Of a stretch of 46,026 bases of DNA, positions 1 through 11,405 are shown piece by piece. Location: positions 869,117 through 915,142 of the forward strand of contig BFEA01000367.1 of assembly GCA_003427395.1 (NCBI GenBank). Direction: 5' to 3'. The notes under the pieces were generated by a model. That model saw only the letters and a list, made by a program, of their open reading frames with translations. It was not told where the DNA came from and did no database searches. A program made the translations under genes and the position numbers. This DNA is from Chara braunii. Taxonomy: Eukaryota > Streptophyta > Charophyceae > Charales > Characeae. Each line of letters starts with the position of its first letter. The first letter of the stretch is position 1.

Positions 1-938
1 GGCTGGGAACCGGGCCCAGCGTCCCTTATCAGAATACAAGAATGAGCTACCGGGGCCATTACCCGGCTTCAGCTAAAACAATTGAAGAAAAGGAAAACTC
101 AGAAACATTCAGAAATTGTGTGTCAACAAGCCTCCCAACCACGAATCAGATAGGTGAAACCTATTCAATCCACCTTCGACCACCGCCAGCATGGCCGTTT
201 TCAGCACGAACCGAAGCTCTTCCAGGCCTCATGCTCCCATCAGGCTGGGTTACAGAGTTGCACCACTTTGCTCCAACACCGGCCAGCATTGCTTCAGTTA
301 CGACCCCCGATGACCACTGAGACTGCCCCCGCAAACAGCCCCCCAGATCTCTCTACCAGGCCTCATGCCCCCACTAAGCTAGGTCACAGAGTTGCGCCAC
401 CTGGCTCCGGCTCCGGCCATCGTTGCTGCAGCATCGGTCTTCAAGGGCCACCGAATTTTCAACCACCCTACGCAGGATCAAAGATGACATGCCAGATATC
501 ACCTATTCCCACAACCTCCTCGAGAGGCGAACGAAATTACTGGACTGGAAGATTAGAAATCTTCAAAAGAACATCACCCCTCCCTCCCCCTACCCCCTCA
601 GCCCTACACTGCCCCCGTCGAGGCGAGCGTCCCGCTCTCCCTCGGCCCCAATATAGGACCAACCCCCTCCACCCCTGTCCCCGAGGACACGCAGTTCCCT
701 CCTAAAACATGCCCTCGCCGCCCCTTGCCCGTTTCTGCCTCCACTGAGGACGATGTTGACCCCTCCCACCACCCCAGCCCCAGAAACAGGACAAACCCCC
801 AACTCCGCTTCTACCCTCTTCGAGACATTCACCCCCCTCCTTGTGAATCCCCTGCAGGATAGCGCTCCCTATCCACCACCCTATCCACCCCACTCTCCCA
901 GTTCTGCCCTTCTAAAATAATCGATCCAGCCCAGGAAT
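1..938. other. C-rich sequence without a recognised gene
   Basis: Several short overlapping ORFs, the longest 154-705 (183 codons, Pro/Arg/Ser-rich). One 77-codon ORF at 423-656 has a plausible short charged helix (LLERRTKLLDWKIRNLQKNI), but no family is recognised. About 217-300 and 349-430 are a diverged duplication (CCAGGCCTCATGC..CCC..AGGCTGG/AAGCTAGG..CACAGAGTTG). It could be decayed retroelement gag-like DNA; nothing confirms that. Confidence 0.4.
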
Positions 939-1359
939 AAACTCGGAATTTTCTGAAAAGGACCCGTTGAAAAGGGCGCAGGGCAGCATAAAGATTATTA
1001 CAATTATTCCCCTTCCCCTTGCGTCCAATGAACAGATGACTACTCCCACCAATTTAGATAGCAAAAACTATCAGGATTTAAGCTATGGTGGCAAAAACTA
1101 TCAGGATTTAAGCTATGATAGTGAAATTCAAAAAAAACTCAAGATTTATTAAAGAGTATAGTCAAGGAACAAGGAATTTTCTGAAAAGGACCCGTTGAAA
1201 AGGGCGCAGGGCAGCATAAAGATTATTACAATTATTCCCCTTCCCCTTGCGTCCAATGAACAGACCAATTTAGATAGCAAAAACTATCAGGATTTAAGCT
1301 ATGATATTGAAATTCAAAAAAAACTCAAGATTTATTAAAGAGTATAGTCAAGGAACAAA
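939..1359 (+). repeat. Tandem duplication of about 200 bp
   Basis: GGAATTTTCTGAAAAGGACC starts copies at 939 and 1174, and both run through GGGCGCAGGGCAGCATAAAG to AGAGTATAGTCAAGGAACAA. The second copy lacks a 10-base stretch and one of two 30-base units (GCAAAAACTATCAGGATTTA). Near identity suggests recent origin. Confidence 0.85.
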
Positions 1360-1399
1360 ATTACGTAGTTATCGTGATGATTCCTGCAAATATGCTAAT

Positions 1400-1780
1400 G
1401 ATCCAGAACAGATGATGTTAAAGTGAAACTAAATGATGTCAATGATGATGAATCTGATAGTGATATTGATGATGATGATAATGATGATATTGGTAATGAT
1501 GATGATGTTGATAAGATGATGATGATAATGGTAGTGATGACTAAGATGATAATGACTATGATGATGATCGCGTCCATCGCCCGGCGCTAACTCAAGATGC
1601 TGCTAGTGCTGATGACTGGATGATGATGATGGTGATGATATTAAAAGGGGCGAGCAGCGCCGATGATGAAATTTTAACTATGAGTGTCGCGCAGCCCCCC
1701 TAAATATGGTGTTAAAAGTTGAAACCTACCCTGTTGATGCTGATAAAGACGACGAGGATGACGAATAACTCCCTGATGAT
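1400..1780 (+). repeat. GAT-rich trinucleotide tract
   Basis: An imperfect GATGAT run. In one plus frame (1421-1513) it would encode an Asp/Asn-rich peptide (SDSDIDDDDNDDIGNDDDVD) that soon meets a stop. Low-complexity DNA is likelier than a gene. Confidence 0.6.
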
Positions 1781-2635
1781 GATGCCTGTCGTTGTACCCC
1801 GTTGCTGCAGATAAACGACCTCTCCCCGGTGCTTGATACTGCTGCTTGTATGTCGAAGACAGTCTCAAACACTCCACTCCTTATCCCCCTCCACTCCTCC
1901 TCCCATCTCGTGGGACACACAGCGCTCCTCTCCCTCTTGCTCCTGGCCGACCTCCTCCACCAAATTGTGCAAGAAGAAGAGCACAAGTGATTCCTCCCGA
2001 TGCAAGACCCAGCAGAGAGCCTTACCCCGCCTCACACGGCATGTTAACCTGCAGCATCCCCGTGAGAGGCACCAGACAGTGAGATGGCACTACAAGTGCT
2101 TTCAAGTGTTAGGAGATAGAGAGTACATCCTACAGCAGCAGTAACAGCGCTGACTCTCTGCATCGTAGAGCACCTATCATAGCCACCCTCTATGCCCAGC
2201 GGCGCCCAACATCGCTGCGTGTTACCGCTCAACCACATCTTCGGCAACGCCTATTTTGAAATCCAACCAGCTATTTGAACCTGAAAAGAGGCTGTTGTGG
2301 GTAGGATACAGAGCCAGAGTTACATGCTTCCCAGTGGCTCCACAGATGAGACCTTGAAAGTGTGACATTCACGGCTGTGACCTTGAAAATGTCATCCTTG
2401 ACGCTCCCAGGATATGAACACCCCTCTTTTGGGGGGGGAATGAAGACTTGGACCTGGGAAGGCATTTAAAACAGAAGAGAGCAAAAGTAGAATTGGAACT
2501 TTTTACTTGGAATTTCATCCTGGTGAATAGGACTGCAATCAGAATAACCACTTGGGCACACTTGGTGCCAGCCAATGGATACAGTCAGCTGGATCCTCTT
2601 GGTCACTATGAGTAGGGCCTTTCTCCAACATGGGT

Positions 2636-3310
2636 GTGAGTGCAAGTGAGTGGGTTGGGTGTGGTATGTGGGAGAGTGTTGGCGTTAGACACTGCTATTA
2701 TTCGATGAGGGTTGGGGAAGATGACGAAGGGAGGCGCAGCGACTGGCAAAATGCTCAGTCATTGTGTTAGCCGGGCCCCCACCGGTGGGCCCAACCCTGC
2801 ACCCTAAACCACTCGGGCAAGGGGCAACATGCCTCCCCTTTCAATGTGAGAGGCAAAAAGCTATGCTTGCAGGGGGTCCTCTGTATGGTCTTTTAAGAGT
2901 AGTGGTGCGTAGATAGTAGAAGGTGAATTTGAAAGCATTTGAGAGATGATGAAAGGATTTGAGAGAAGAATGTAGCATAGTTTTAAGGAAAGAAAAATAA
3001 GCGAAGAACAACCCAAGAAAATTGGCCCCTTGAACTGCTAGTTCACGGCCCCAACCCTGCACCCTAAACCACTCGGGCAAGGGGCAACATGCCTCCCCTT
3101 TCAATGTGAGAGGCAAAAAGCTATGTTTGCAGGGGTCCACTGTGTAGTCTTAGAAGTAGTGGTGGGTATGTAGTGGAAGGTGAATTTGAAAGTATTTGAG
3201 AGATGATGAAAGGATTTGAGAGAAGAATGTGGCGCAGTTTTAAGGGAAGAAAAATAAAATAAAAAGAATAATCCAAGAAAATTGGGCCCTTAAGCCCCCA
3301 GTACATGGCC
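2636..3310 (+). repeat. Dispersed repeat with an internal tandem duplication
   Basis: The unit from CCAACCCTGCACCCTAAACC at 2784 recurs at 3051, with the shared run CCACTCGGGCAAGGGGCAAC and then ATGCCTCCCC, TTTGAAAG.ATTTGAGAGATG and GGATTTGAGAGAAGAATGT. The period is about 267 bp. The part from 2636 to about 2950 is also present in inverse at 10195-10545. No gene is seen; the ORFs here are short shadows. Confidence 0.7.
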
Positions 3311-3482
3311 CCAGCCTTGCTGAAAAAGAAACTTGTCACGTATGAAATATCGGAGGCTTGGCCTACGGGACCACAATGGCTGGCGGCGCCATCGAAAAAG
3401 GAAAAAGAGTGCAACGCTGGCGGTTCGGAAAAGCTTGGTGTGCAGTTAGGCGCCTGCAGGCCCGGGTGTACTGGTGGTTTAA
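3290..3482. mobile_element. TTAA-flanked inverted-repeat element A
   Basis: Bounded by TTAA on both sides with termini GCCCCCAGTACATGG on the left and ACTGGTGGT on the right, imperfect inverted repeats. The interior has GGCTGGCGGCGCCA, shared with the elements at 11204 and 29608. No coding capacity. The left end is also found, diverged, at the end of the preceding 267-bp repeat unit (about 3025-3050). Confidence 0.7.
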
Positions 3483-4402
3483 TATGGATACATAACTAGA
3501 TTTGGGTAGCAATCAGATCTCAGGACCGAAGACCCTGATCTGAAGAATTAGAATAGTTGGATGAAACTGCTCAACCGCTAACAAGATAAGTCTGTAGAAT
3601 TCCCCTGGAAAAAGTATCAAGGCCTTGCACCGCTCTGTGTCTGCAGTGTACATGCCGCCCCCCTAGTTAACCCAAGGCTTAATGAAGAGCAAACCACACT
3701 AATGCAAACAGCAGAGATATCCGCATTATGTGTAAGATGCAATGGACAGAAGATGATTCACTGCCTGCACTACAGCGGTAAAAGGTAGAGTCGGTTTTGT
3801 TCTTGCTGCTCTGCCCCACTTCCCCTTTTATCCCTCTGCAGCCGTCTCATACTATAGAGAACTCTGTCAGCGGGCTGATAACCAATGTCGCAGAAAATGG
3901 TTTTTCCTCTCTAGGGTTGGCCGTGCTCCTCAACAAAAGCCAATCCCTCAAGTGCCTTTCTTCGTCGTCCTGAATTAGTCCCTGTTCCGTCTCCCCATCA
4001 TTTTGCCTGGCTGAACCCATGCGATATCTTTGTCCACTATACAATGCTGTCGATGGTTTTGGATCCCCATGTCTTCCAGATTGGTCGCACAGGCCCACAG
4101 CATGAATTTCCTGAATGTGAAGAACCATGTTTTCACTATTCCTTGTAGTCCGTGGGGGTACCAATAGTTAAGTAGCCCTGTTAACGACACATTGAGAGGA
4201 TGACACGCTCATTTGATAGTCAGTCCTCCTTGAGAGGTAATCCATGCTGCTGGATGGATTGAAGCATTACAGTGGGTTATATCTGTGTTGGGGGGTATAA
4301 CTTGTGCAATGATCCCTCTCAATTCATATCCACTCCAGAACCATGCATGCATGCTCGCCATTCTAAACACACCAACAAGAGATTAGAACCTGATGAGAAC
4401 TC

Positions 4403-4522
4403 GAACTTACAACACCGGGACTTCCCAGGAGGTCACCCATCCCAGTACTGTTCTGGCTGATGGTGCTTGCCTTGCAAGTTCAGATGGGATTGTGCATATT
4501 GACCATGCTATGACTGTACGAA
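4403..4522 (-). pseudogene. 5S rRNA-like sequence, degenerate
   Basis: The minus strand matches 5S rRNA across most of its length. It has ATCCCATCTGAACTT where 5S has ATCCCATCAGAACTC, and GGGATGGGTGACCTCC followed by TGGGAAGTCC, which are the hallmark 3' half of plant 5S. The 5' part (4495-4522) and the middle (4450-4480) are strongly changed and the 3' end drifts into unrelated sequence, so it is not a working rRNA. It may be a dead 5S copy or the head of a 5S-derived SINE or Cassandra-type element. No tandem partner is present. Confidence 0.8.
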
Positions 4523-6660
4523 TCAGAACTTGTGGGGTCCGTGGTCCGGCTGCATGTATGGGAAAGCACTCTGAATTGTTGTTGTGATGAATAGCACCTA
4601 GTATGAAACAGGTGGTTCGATCTGTAGTTTGGTCCTGTTTTTACTGTAGAAATGTATCATTGGGGGGCAGGCCAAACCTATTGGTAGGACAACTGACTCT
4701 CATATGATGTTGCTTTCTGATATGCTAGACGTTGGGATAGACCTGTGAATTGAAGGCTTAACAAGAAGTTCTATGCTATATTATGTTAATGAAATTGCAA
4801 GTGGTCGTCTTTCAAGCATTCCCCTGTGTCAGCCAACAGCAAGTAGAGGTTCAGACACTGTTGGAGTCATAGGAGAAGGTCAGTCTAGGTATTCTAAGGT
4901 GGGAGTCAATCAAAGTCCAAAGTAAGTCCTTAACCGAGTTAGTAAAAATTATAAAATCTACCTTTCTTGTAAGGACTTAGTGAAAATTGTATAAAAGGTC
5001 AGGTAAGAGGCATCCTTATGTCAGGTGTTTCTAGGGGAGATGCTATTGAAATTTATACGAATTTCGAATATCGGTTACAAACACAGAGAGGTAAAATTAG
5101 GAGTAAGGAAGTAGTAGTGGTTTAGACTTAGCCTTCGATAGCAACAAGCGATATAACAGTGTTTGACATGTGCATGTGATTTAGGTTGTTGCCACCAGGA
5201 GGTGTTTGCAAAACGCTCTCAGCAAGTCTGTACAAACCTTTACAAATATTGCTTTTGGATGGTAGACCGATTTGCCGGCTAAATTGTGTACCTTCATCTT
5301 TGGACATCCACACTTAAATAAAGTAATGTTCTGGAAAAGTCATTGTTATTTTTCAGGTTCATTATCTAAACGGTTCGGTTGGTATATAGGGTCCTTAAAA
5401 TAATTATAGCGAGTCAGATTGAAGAACCGGCAAGGAAAAGAGGATTTTTGTGAGGGACGAAAAGGAAAAGTGTATCAAAGGGGAATCTATGTGGTTTTGG
5501 GTGTGCAAATTTCAAGTGTAGAGACCTTAATCAGCAGTTGAAGCAAAAACTGCATACAAATCGTGACCAGGGCCCACTGCAATAAGAATTCGTTGAAATA
5601 AAAATAAAGAGGAGATGAAAAAGAAATTCAAATCATTGGCAACGACCGTTTTCCTTCCAATACCGCGTACGGTCATTTTAGGTGTATTTCGACTGAAAAG
5701 TACACCAAATACAACTCTAATGATCGTACGTTGTATTTGGGGGGAAAGGTAGGAAGGAACTTTTAACAGTCAATTCGTTAAAACCATAAAATTAACATTT
5801 TTATATTTTGAATGAAATTGAAATCGTCTTATTGGATTTTAAAAATGTGTCATTTTAAATGTCGGAGTCCTTAAAATGCATTTGGACTTGCCTTATGAAG
5901 TATCTGGACTTTATGTAAGTCCACTACATCTAAGGGGTTCCGAATCGGTAATGGAAATATGATTTTACTTTTGTCAAACAAGTTGGTTTCAATTCCGTTT
6001 AAAAAATATGGGATGTACATTTTAATGAAATGAATGTTTCGTATGGTCCAAGGATAGGCAGCTTCATTGAGGTGAGATGGGTAAGACGGGTGAGAATGAT
6101 TTGTCCTTGCCACTTTGCAAATCTCGAAGTAACTTCGGAAATCCTGATCAATTTAAAGGCAGGGTTGCGCAAATCATAAAGTATTATGTTTATGACCTTC
6201 CTCGACGTCAACACTACACGAGAGGTGGCAGTAACAACTTAGGCAGAGCTCACCCAGGCAATAATATGATCCTAATTAAACCCCAACTCTATCCAACACC
6301 CATGAATTAGCATCCGGTGAGTAAGGAGCGTTTTTTTCAAAATTGGGAGGGCTCGACCGACACAATTTTCAAGCGCCAATGTTGGTGATTTTTCGGGCTT
6401 AAAAGAATTTACAAAAAGAATTTACAAAAAGAATTAAGATCATGTAGATTAGGTCGTGATTTTTCCAGGAATGAAGTAAATACAACGCGAATTCGTCACA
6501 TTTTTCATTTTTGCCACTCTCCAACGAAAAAAGAACCTAAATTTCCATTATTTTCTACTCCTAGTAGAAAGCCTGAAATTTTCTGAAAATCGAAGAGCCT
6601 GTACATTTGGTCGAGAAGTTCGGCCTCCGCTGAAAATCATTTCGGGGCCAGAATTTTTTT
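4523..6660. other. Intergenic sequence, no gene recognised
   Basis: Only short ORFs without family resemblance, the largest on the minus strand at 5871-6113. It holds an imperfect hairpin (5644-5758) and, near 6400-6470, a GATTAGGTCGTGAT motif shared with the elements at 8185 and 11402. GTCCTTAAAAT occurs at 5391 and 5868, hinting at old repeats. Confidence 0.5.
5644..5758. repeat. Imperfect long hairpin, MITE-like
   Basis: The left arm TTCCAATACCGCGTACGGTC followed by ATTTTAGGTGTATTT pairs imperfectly with the right arm AAATACAACTCTAATGATCG followed by TACGTTGTATTTGGGG. The loop is around CGACTGAAAAGT. TTTTCCTTCC outside the left arm pairs with GGTAGGAAGGAA on the right. Confidence 0.5.
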
Positions 6661-7103
6661 ATTTTTTTTTTTTTTGTTTTTGGTGAGCTCTGTAGCAAAT
6701 AGGCTACATGCCTATAAAATTTCAGGGCAGTTCGCTTGTCAAAAAAAAAAAAAAAAAAAAATTGCCAAAGATAGCGATGTCAAAAATGTGATTGTCCGTT
6801 CGCTCTTTTGTTTTTTTTTCCTTTTCCCTTTTTCTTTTTTTCCCTTAAACCTTCTGAATGTATGTGTATGTTTCGTGTGTGTGTGTGAGAGAGAGAGACA
6901 GACAGACAGACAGACATAAAGACATAAAGACAAACTGACTGACTGATGGACTAACAAAAAAAGAGAGATGGCGTGACAAAGCGAGATAAAGGGGGAATGT
7001 GCGAGACAGAAAGGGGAGGGAGAAAGAGAGGAGTGCTCGAGTGAAAGAGAGAGGGAGGGGAGGGGGGGGGNGAGGAGGGGGGGGAAGAGAGAGAGGGGAG
7101 GAC

Positions 7104-7115
<12 letters not shown>

Positions 7116-7143
<28 letters not shown>
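7116..7143 (+). repeat. GA microsatellite and purine-rich tract
   Basis: The pure GA run is preceded from about 6880 by GAGAGAGAGACAGACAGACA and purine-rich DNA with a G run interrupted by one N at 7071. The minus-strand ORF over it is low complexity. Confidence 0.9.
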
Positions 7144-7146
<3 letters not shown>

Positions 7147-8152
7147 CGTGTGCGGAGTTTTTTTTTTTTTAATCAAATAATCACGGAATAATCAGTCAAT
7201 CAATCAATCAATTAATTAAGTAGTTGGTGATCTGAAGAAGATATATATATATATATATATAGGCTTTGTTTGATGATATGTATATGCTACCAGAGTGGTC
7301 CGGGACCTTTTGCTCGACGGGGTCTATAAAAAATAGAAATAAAATAAAAATATAAAATAAAACAATTATTTTATTTTATTATTATTATTATTATTATTAT
7401 TAATTTTTTTTAATTGCACCAGGGTAACCGGCATTCGGGACGGGCTGAACACCCGAACCTTAACGCCCGAACGTACGGGAGCCCTTGGGAATGCGTTCGG
7501 TCATTCGGGCCGAATGTGGACCAGAAAAAATAAAAATAATAAAAATAATGATAATAATAATAAATAAATAAAAATGAAAAAAAAAAAAAAAAAAACCTAT
7601 GTTGTAACGGCGCTTGACAACGGCAAGCGGCAGGGGATCGCTAACGCACGCAGCGCAACGCAGGCACTGCATGCATGTCAAAACTCGTCGGCGAAATGAC
7701 ATAAACGCAAGGGGGCGAAGCGCGCGTGTGGGCGCGAGATGGCTTGTTGTCCAACAGGGGTACGACCACGCCCATGGCTATGGCTGGCCTTGATCGTTGG
7801 AGCCGATAATCCTCGTGAGGTCGCAAAGGGAGAGAGTCGCATGTGAGGTTGACTGCGAGGCAGGGTTTGCTAGCCGCCAACATACCATAAACGAAGCTTA
7901 ATTAGGGGCTTCGACCCCCTGGTCTTAGACACGTAGCTTTGTGGATTGCAGGTGCCAGATGGTGATGGAGCTGAGGCCGTTGTTTGTTGGAAGACGCTTA
8001 CAAGGACTGTTTTGACTCTGGTCTTATTCCCCTTGCTGTTGTGAAGGCGTGGGCGACTTCGGCATGACAAGGTTGTGCTCAGTTCATTCTTGGCAACTGT
8101 TGGCAAGCTTCTTCCTCGTCATGATAGAGGAATGTTTTTCCCGTTGCCGGTT

Positions 8153-8740
8153 TAGGCGTAATTGTTAACTGTTGTTAGATTAGGTTAAACCACCAGTTCC
8201 CCTGCTGCCGAAAATCCCAGTCCCTGTGAGTTAACGTCCGGTTGTACGGAGGGGCGGCGACCGTTCGTCACCAGCGGGTCCAATCCCGCCATTTTCAAGT
8301 GGCAACTTTACCGATTTTTTGTGCTCATAAGAATTCATCAAAAGGTCTGCAAATTTGAGGGTCCATAGATTAGGTCGTGATCATACAGGGGGGAAAAAAA
8401 ATAAAAATAAAAAATTGACCGTCAAATATTCGCCGCGCCAATTTGGTGCATTTTCGCAAATTTTATTTTTCAGGCCCGATCGGTTTTCCACTGTATACTA
8501 CTGGTACCCCCGACGTTTCTGACGTCACCCCGAGGTTTCTTACGTCAGGGGAACTGTTGGTTTAAGAGTCTAATTAGTGATTTTGGTTTTTGCCTTTCCG
8601 TTTTTTTATTTTCCTGTTTGCTATTCTGGTTGTCGTTTTAGGCGTGATTGATAACTGTTGTTGGATTAGGTTAACAACCGAATTAGTGATTTAGGTTTTT
8701 GCCTTTTCGTTTTTTGGTTTTCTCGTGTGTTGTTGGTTGA
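8153..8740 (+). repeat. Tandem duplication carrying an empty and a filled TTAA site
   Basis: Copy A: GGCGTAATTGTTAACTGTTG, TTAGATTAGG, then the 8185-8565 element, then CTAATTAGTGATTTTGG. Copy B (8641-8740): GGCGTGATTGATAACTGTTG, TTGGATTAGG-TTAA, then GAATTAGTGATTTAGG, with no element. Host sequence on both sides aligns base for base around one TTAA. Confidence 0.85.
8185..8565. mobile_element. TTAA-flanked element B with a paralogous empty site nearby
   Basis: TTAA at 8185-8188 and 8562-8565, terminal inverted repeats ACCACCAGTTCCCCTG / CAGGGGAACTGTTGGT. The interior has CTAATC..GACC..CAAATTT motifs shared in inverse with the 11402-11825 element (both with GATTAGGTCG/CCTAATCTACGG and a CTCATAAG/CTCTGAGCACG stretch). 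Non-coding. A duplicated host copy at 8641-8740 carries a single TTAA at the same place. Confidence 0.82.
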
Positions 8741-8784
8741 CTGTGAAGTGGAGAGATGAACATGGGAGTGTCGCTTTGCGAAGC

Positions 8785-9305
8785 CCCTATCATGGTGGGC
8801 GGCGGGGCTTTTAGGGGGTTGATGGTGACAGGGGGAGCAATTTGCCTTAAACCACAAGGAGGAGGGTGCGTTTGCAGGGTCTTTCGACCCTTGCCGCATG
8901 GGTGGTAGGACATTTGTGCTGAATCGTTGATGTTTCAGAATCGCGTTCGTCTCTTCACAAGTGTTTGGGGTCCTTTCTATCATTTTTTTTTGATGGGACT
9001 GGAGAGCGTTGCTCCGTAGGATCTTCATCATGGAGGGAAAATAAAATCTAATTTGCGGAGTGTACGTGGATGGGGGTGCGGATTACTCTAAATCGCGAGG
9101 AGGTGGGCGGGCTTTGCGCGGTCTTTGGTCCCTGATGCGTGGGTGGTAGGGTATTCTCGAGGATTTGCTAATGCACCATCATGGAGGGAGTTGGTGTTTC
9201 AAGGTACGCAACGTGGGGGGTGGAGTGATCTGCTTTGAATCGCGAGGAGGTGGATGGGTTTGGGGGGTCTGTGATTACAGACCCCTGCCACGCGGGTGGC
9301 AAGGT
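8785..9305 (+). repeat. Three diverged repeats of about 130 bp
   Basis: Units near 8788-8912, 9028-9150 and 9177-9303 each run ATCATGG.GGG, a G-rich stretch, AATTTGC/ATCTGC, a CGAGGAGGTGG-like core, GGTCTTT/GGTCTGT, and end CCGCATGGGTGGTAGG, TGCGTGGGTGGTAGGG or CACGCGGGTGGCAAGG. Short ORFs here are not conserved between units, so I do not call a gene. Confidence 0.6.
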
Positions 9306-9712
9306 GGATCTCGGGGTTGGGCGATATTCAACGGTGGTAGGCTTTGCCTTTGTAGGGATTGTTTTAGCTGTTTTTTTCTTTAGGTTATCCGTGTTGTACG
9401 GAATAGGGATTTTGTTATTTCGTTAAGTTTGCAGAGCAGTTTTGGAATGGATTGTAACCTTTTCTATGATGTGCGGAACGTCGGACCCGTTTTTCGGGTT
9501 TTATAATTCAAAAGCGGTTGTCGTATGAACCAAGCTAGAGTGTTTGGATCATACAACACTATGGTCGTCCCTTACAAAAAAAAAAAAAAAAAAAAAAAAA
9601 AAGTCGGAGCATTACATCCAAATTCCTTACCAAATTTGAAGTAAGAATAAATACAGAAAATAAAATTAATAATAAAATTAAAATTAAAATTAAAAGATAA
9701 TTAAAATTGATA

Positions 9713-10075
9713 AGTGAGCGAGCACATTTTCGACATCACCAACTTTGGCAATTTTGCTTTTTTTTTTTGGCACCTCCAAATGCCCTGAAAATTTACAGAT
9801 GTGTACTTCACATAATACAAAACTCGTTAAAAAAGTCTCAAAAAATAATAAAATTGTTTAGGGCTCGCAATAAAGTGAAAACAAAAAGTAAAAAATAAAA
9901 AAAAACAAAATAGTGAGTGGGCAAGCATGTTTTGACACCGCCATCTTTGGCGATTTTTCATGTTTGTTTGGCTTAGCAAAATGACTGCAGAATTTATAGA
10001 AATGTACCTCACATCATAAAGAACTCACCAAAAAAACTTCAAAAAAAAAAAGTTATTTTTAGGCCCCAAGATATT
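9713..10075 (+). repeat. Two diverged copies of a 160-190 bp repeat
   Basis: GTGAGCGAGCACATTTTCGA..CACCAACTTTGGC at 9713 matches GTGAGTGGGCAAGCATGTTT..CACCGCCATCTTTGGC at 9913. Both continue through GATGTGTACTTCACAT / AAATGTACCTCACAT and AAAACTCGTT / AAGAACTCACC to A-rich ends. Confidence 0.6.
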
Positions 10076-10194
10076 TTTTGGCGAGGACCAAACGCCTTCA
10101 GGTTCGGACCCCAAACGGGACCCCGAATGTCGGTACCTATGGAGGTCGGCCCGGGGACCTCCGTACGTACGGGTTGGTGACCCTGAACTACGTT

Positions 10195-10545
10195 GTATTC
10201 TTCTCTCAAATCTTTCATTGTATTTCAAATTCTTTCAATTCAACTTCACTTTTCACTACCTACTTACCACTACTCCTAAGGCTTGTATAGGGGACCCCTG
10301 CGAATATAGCTTTGTTGTCTCCCTCTAGCCATCAAAGGGGATGCATGTTGCCCACCTCCCCAACCATGGTGGTTAAGGATGGGGTGGGGCAACCGGTGGG
10401 CGTCCGACTAACGCAAAGACCGAGCATTGCCAGTAGTTGCGCCTCCCTTTCCATCGTTCCCCACCCCCAATGTCTATGGTCAATACTCTCCCACATACCA
10501 CACCCAACCCACTCACACTCACACTCGTGTTGGTCATGGACCTTG
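10195..10545 (-). repeat. Inverse copy of the 2.6-3.0 kb dispersed repeat
   Basis: In reverse complement this follows 2636-2950: GAGTGGGTTGGGTGTGGTAT, GGGAGAGTATTGACCATAG, GGTTGCCCCACC, GGGCAACATGCATCCCC, then TAGTGGTAAGTAGGTAGTG. It runs to the TTGAAAG/ATTTGAGAGAAG part. Diverged but colinear. Confidence 0.65.
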
Positions 10546-10660
10546 CTAATACCAATCAAAGGTATCAAGCGGACTATCATTGCTAGTTGACACTAAGTGC
10601 GCCGCAGGCGATGTAACCCCAAGGCAAAAGTTGTTCAGTTTATTTTCATGCTTTTTTTTT

Positions 10661-10730
10661 NNNNNNNNNNNNNNNNNNNNNNNNNNNNNNNNNNNNNNNN
10701 NNNNNNNNNNNNNNNNNNNNNNNNNNNNNN
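10661..10730. other. Assembly gap (70 N)
   Basis: A run of N flanked by T runs on both sides, so the gap most likely hides a homopolymer. Sequence around it has no gene. Confidence 0.99.
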
Positions 10731-11203
10731 TTTTTTTTTAATTACTATTGTTTATTTTGCGTTCGAGTTCGACCGAACGCGTCTCCACGGAGGGCCGAAC
10801 GTTCGGCCGTTCGGTTTCGGCAATTCCGCTGGACTCGCATGCCGACACAAAAAAGTGTTTTGACAATGGAATAAGTTGTGGCGATAATTCATCACATTTT
10901 ATGTTTTATCCACTCTGTCGGTTCTTTAGACTGTGCTACCAGTAACCCTCATGAACCTGTGCTACCAGCCCCCCTGAATTTTTGACATTGGGTAGAGTGG
11001 TGGTTTAAGGGAAACCTTAAGTTTTACAGTGGAGAATTGAATAAGGAGTTGCTAACATTTGTGCCCGTTGTAATAATTATAATATTGGTACGCTTTCATA
11101 AGAGATGGTAAGAATGAAAATGCATATTACATTAACGTATTAGTAAAAGAAATAAAATAAAAACAGTAAATGAAAAAAAAAAAAATGTTAATTAGACTTT
11201 TGG

Positions 11204-11405
11204 TTAAACCACCAATATTTGGTCCAACTATCAATGTCGAGCTTGAAAACGGGTTGCGTGCCGTTTCGCGCCGATCCGCCAGTGCAAAGTTGTTTTGGCT
11301 GGCGGCGCCAGCCTTTGAGGGTCGGTACTCCAAGCCTCCAGAAGTTGAGGGGCGTTAACGATAACGTCTCGCGACTGATGTGTGGGCCAAGTACTGGTGG
11401 TTTAA
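11204..11405. mobile_element. TTAA-flanked element C
   Basis: TTAA at both ends, termini ACCACCAATATTTGG on the left and CCAAGTACTGGTGGT on the right, interior TTTTGGCTGGCGGCGCCAGCC. Its reverse complement is close to element G (33321-33530). It shares its right TTAA with the next element. Confidence 0.78.

Noticed and set aside
1421-1513. An acidic Asp-rich protein
   Set aside because: It is a GAT microsatellite read in one frame, closed by a stop within about 30 codons.
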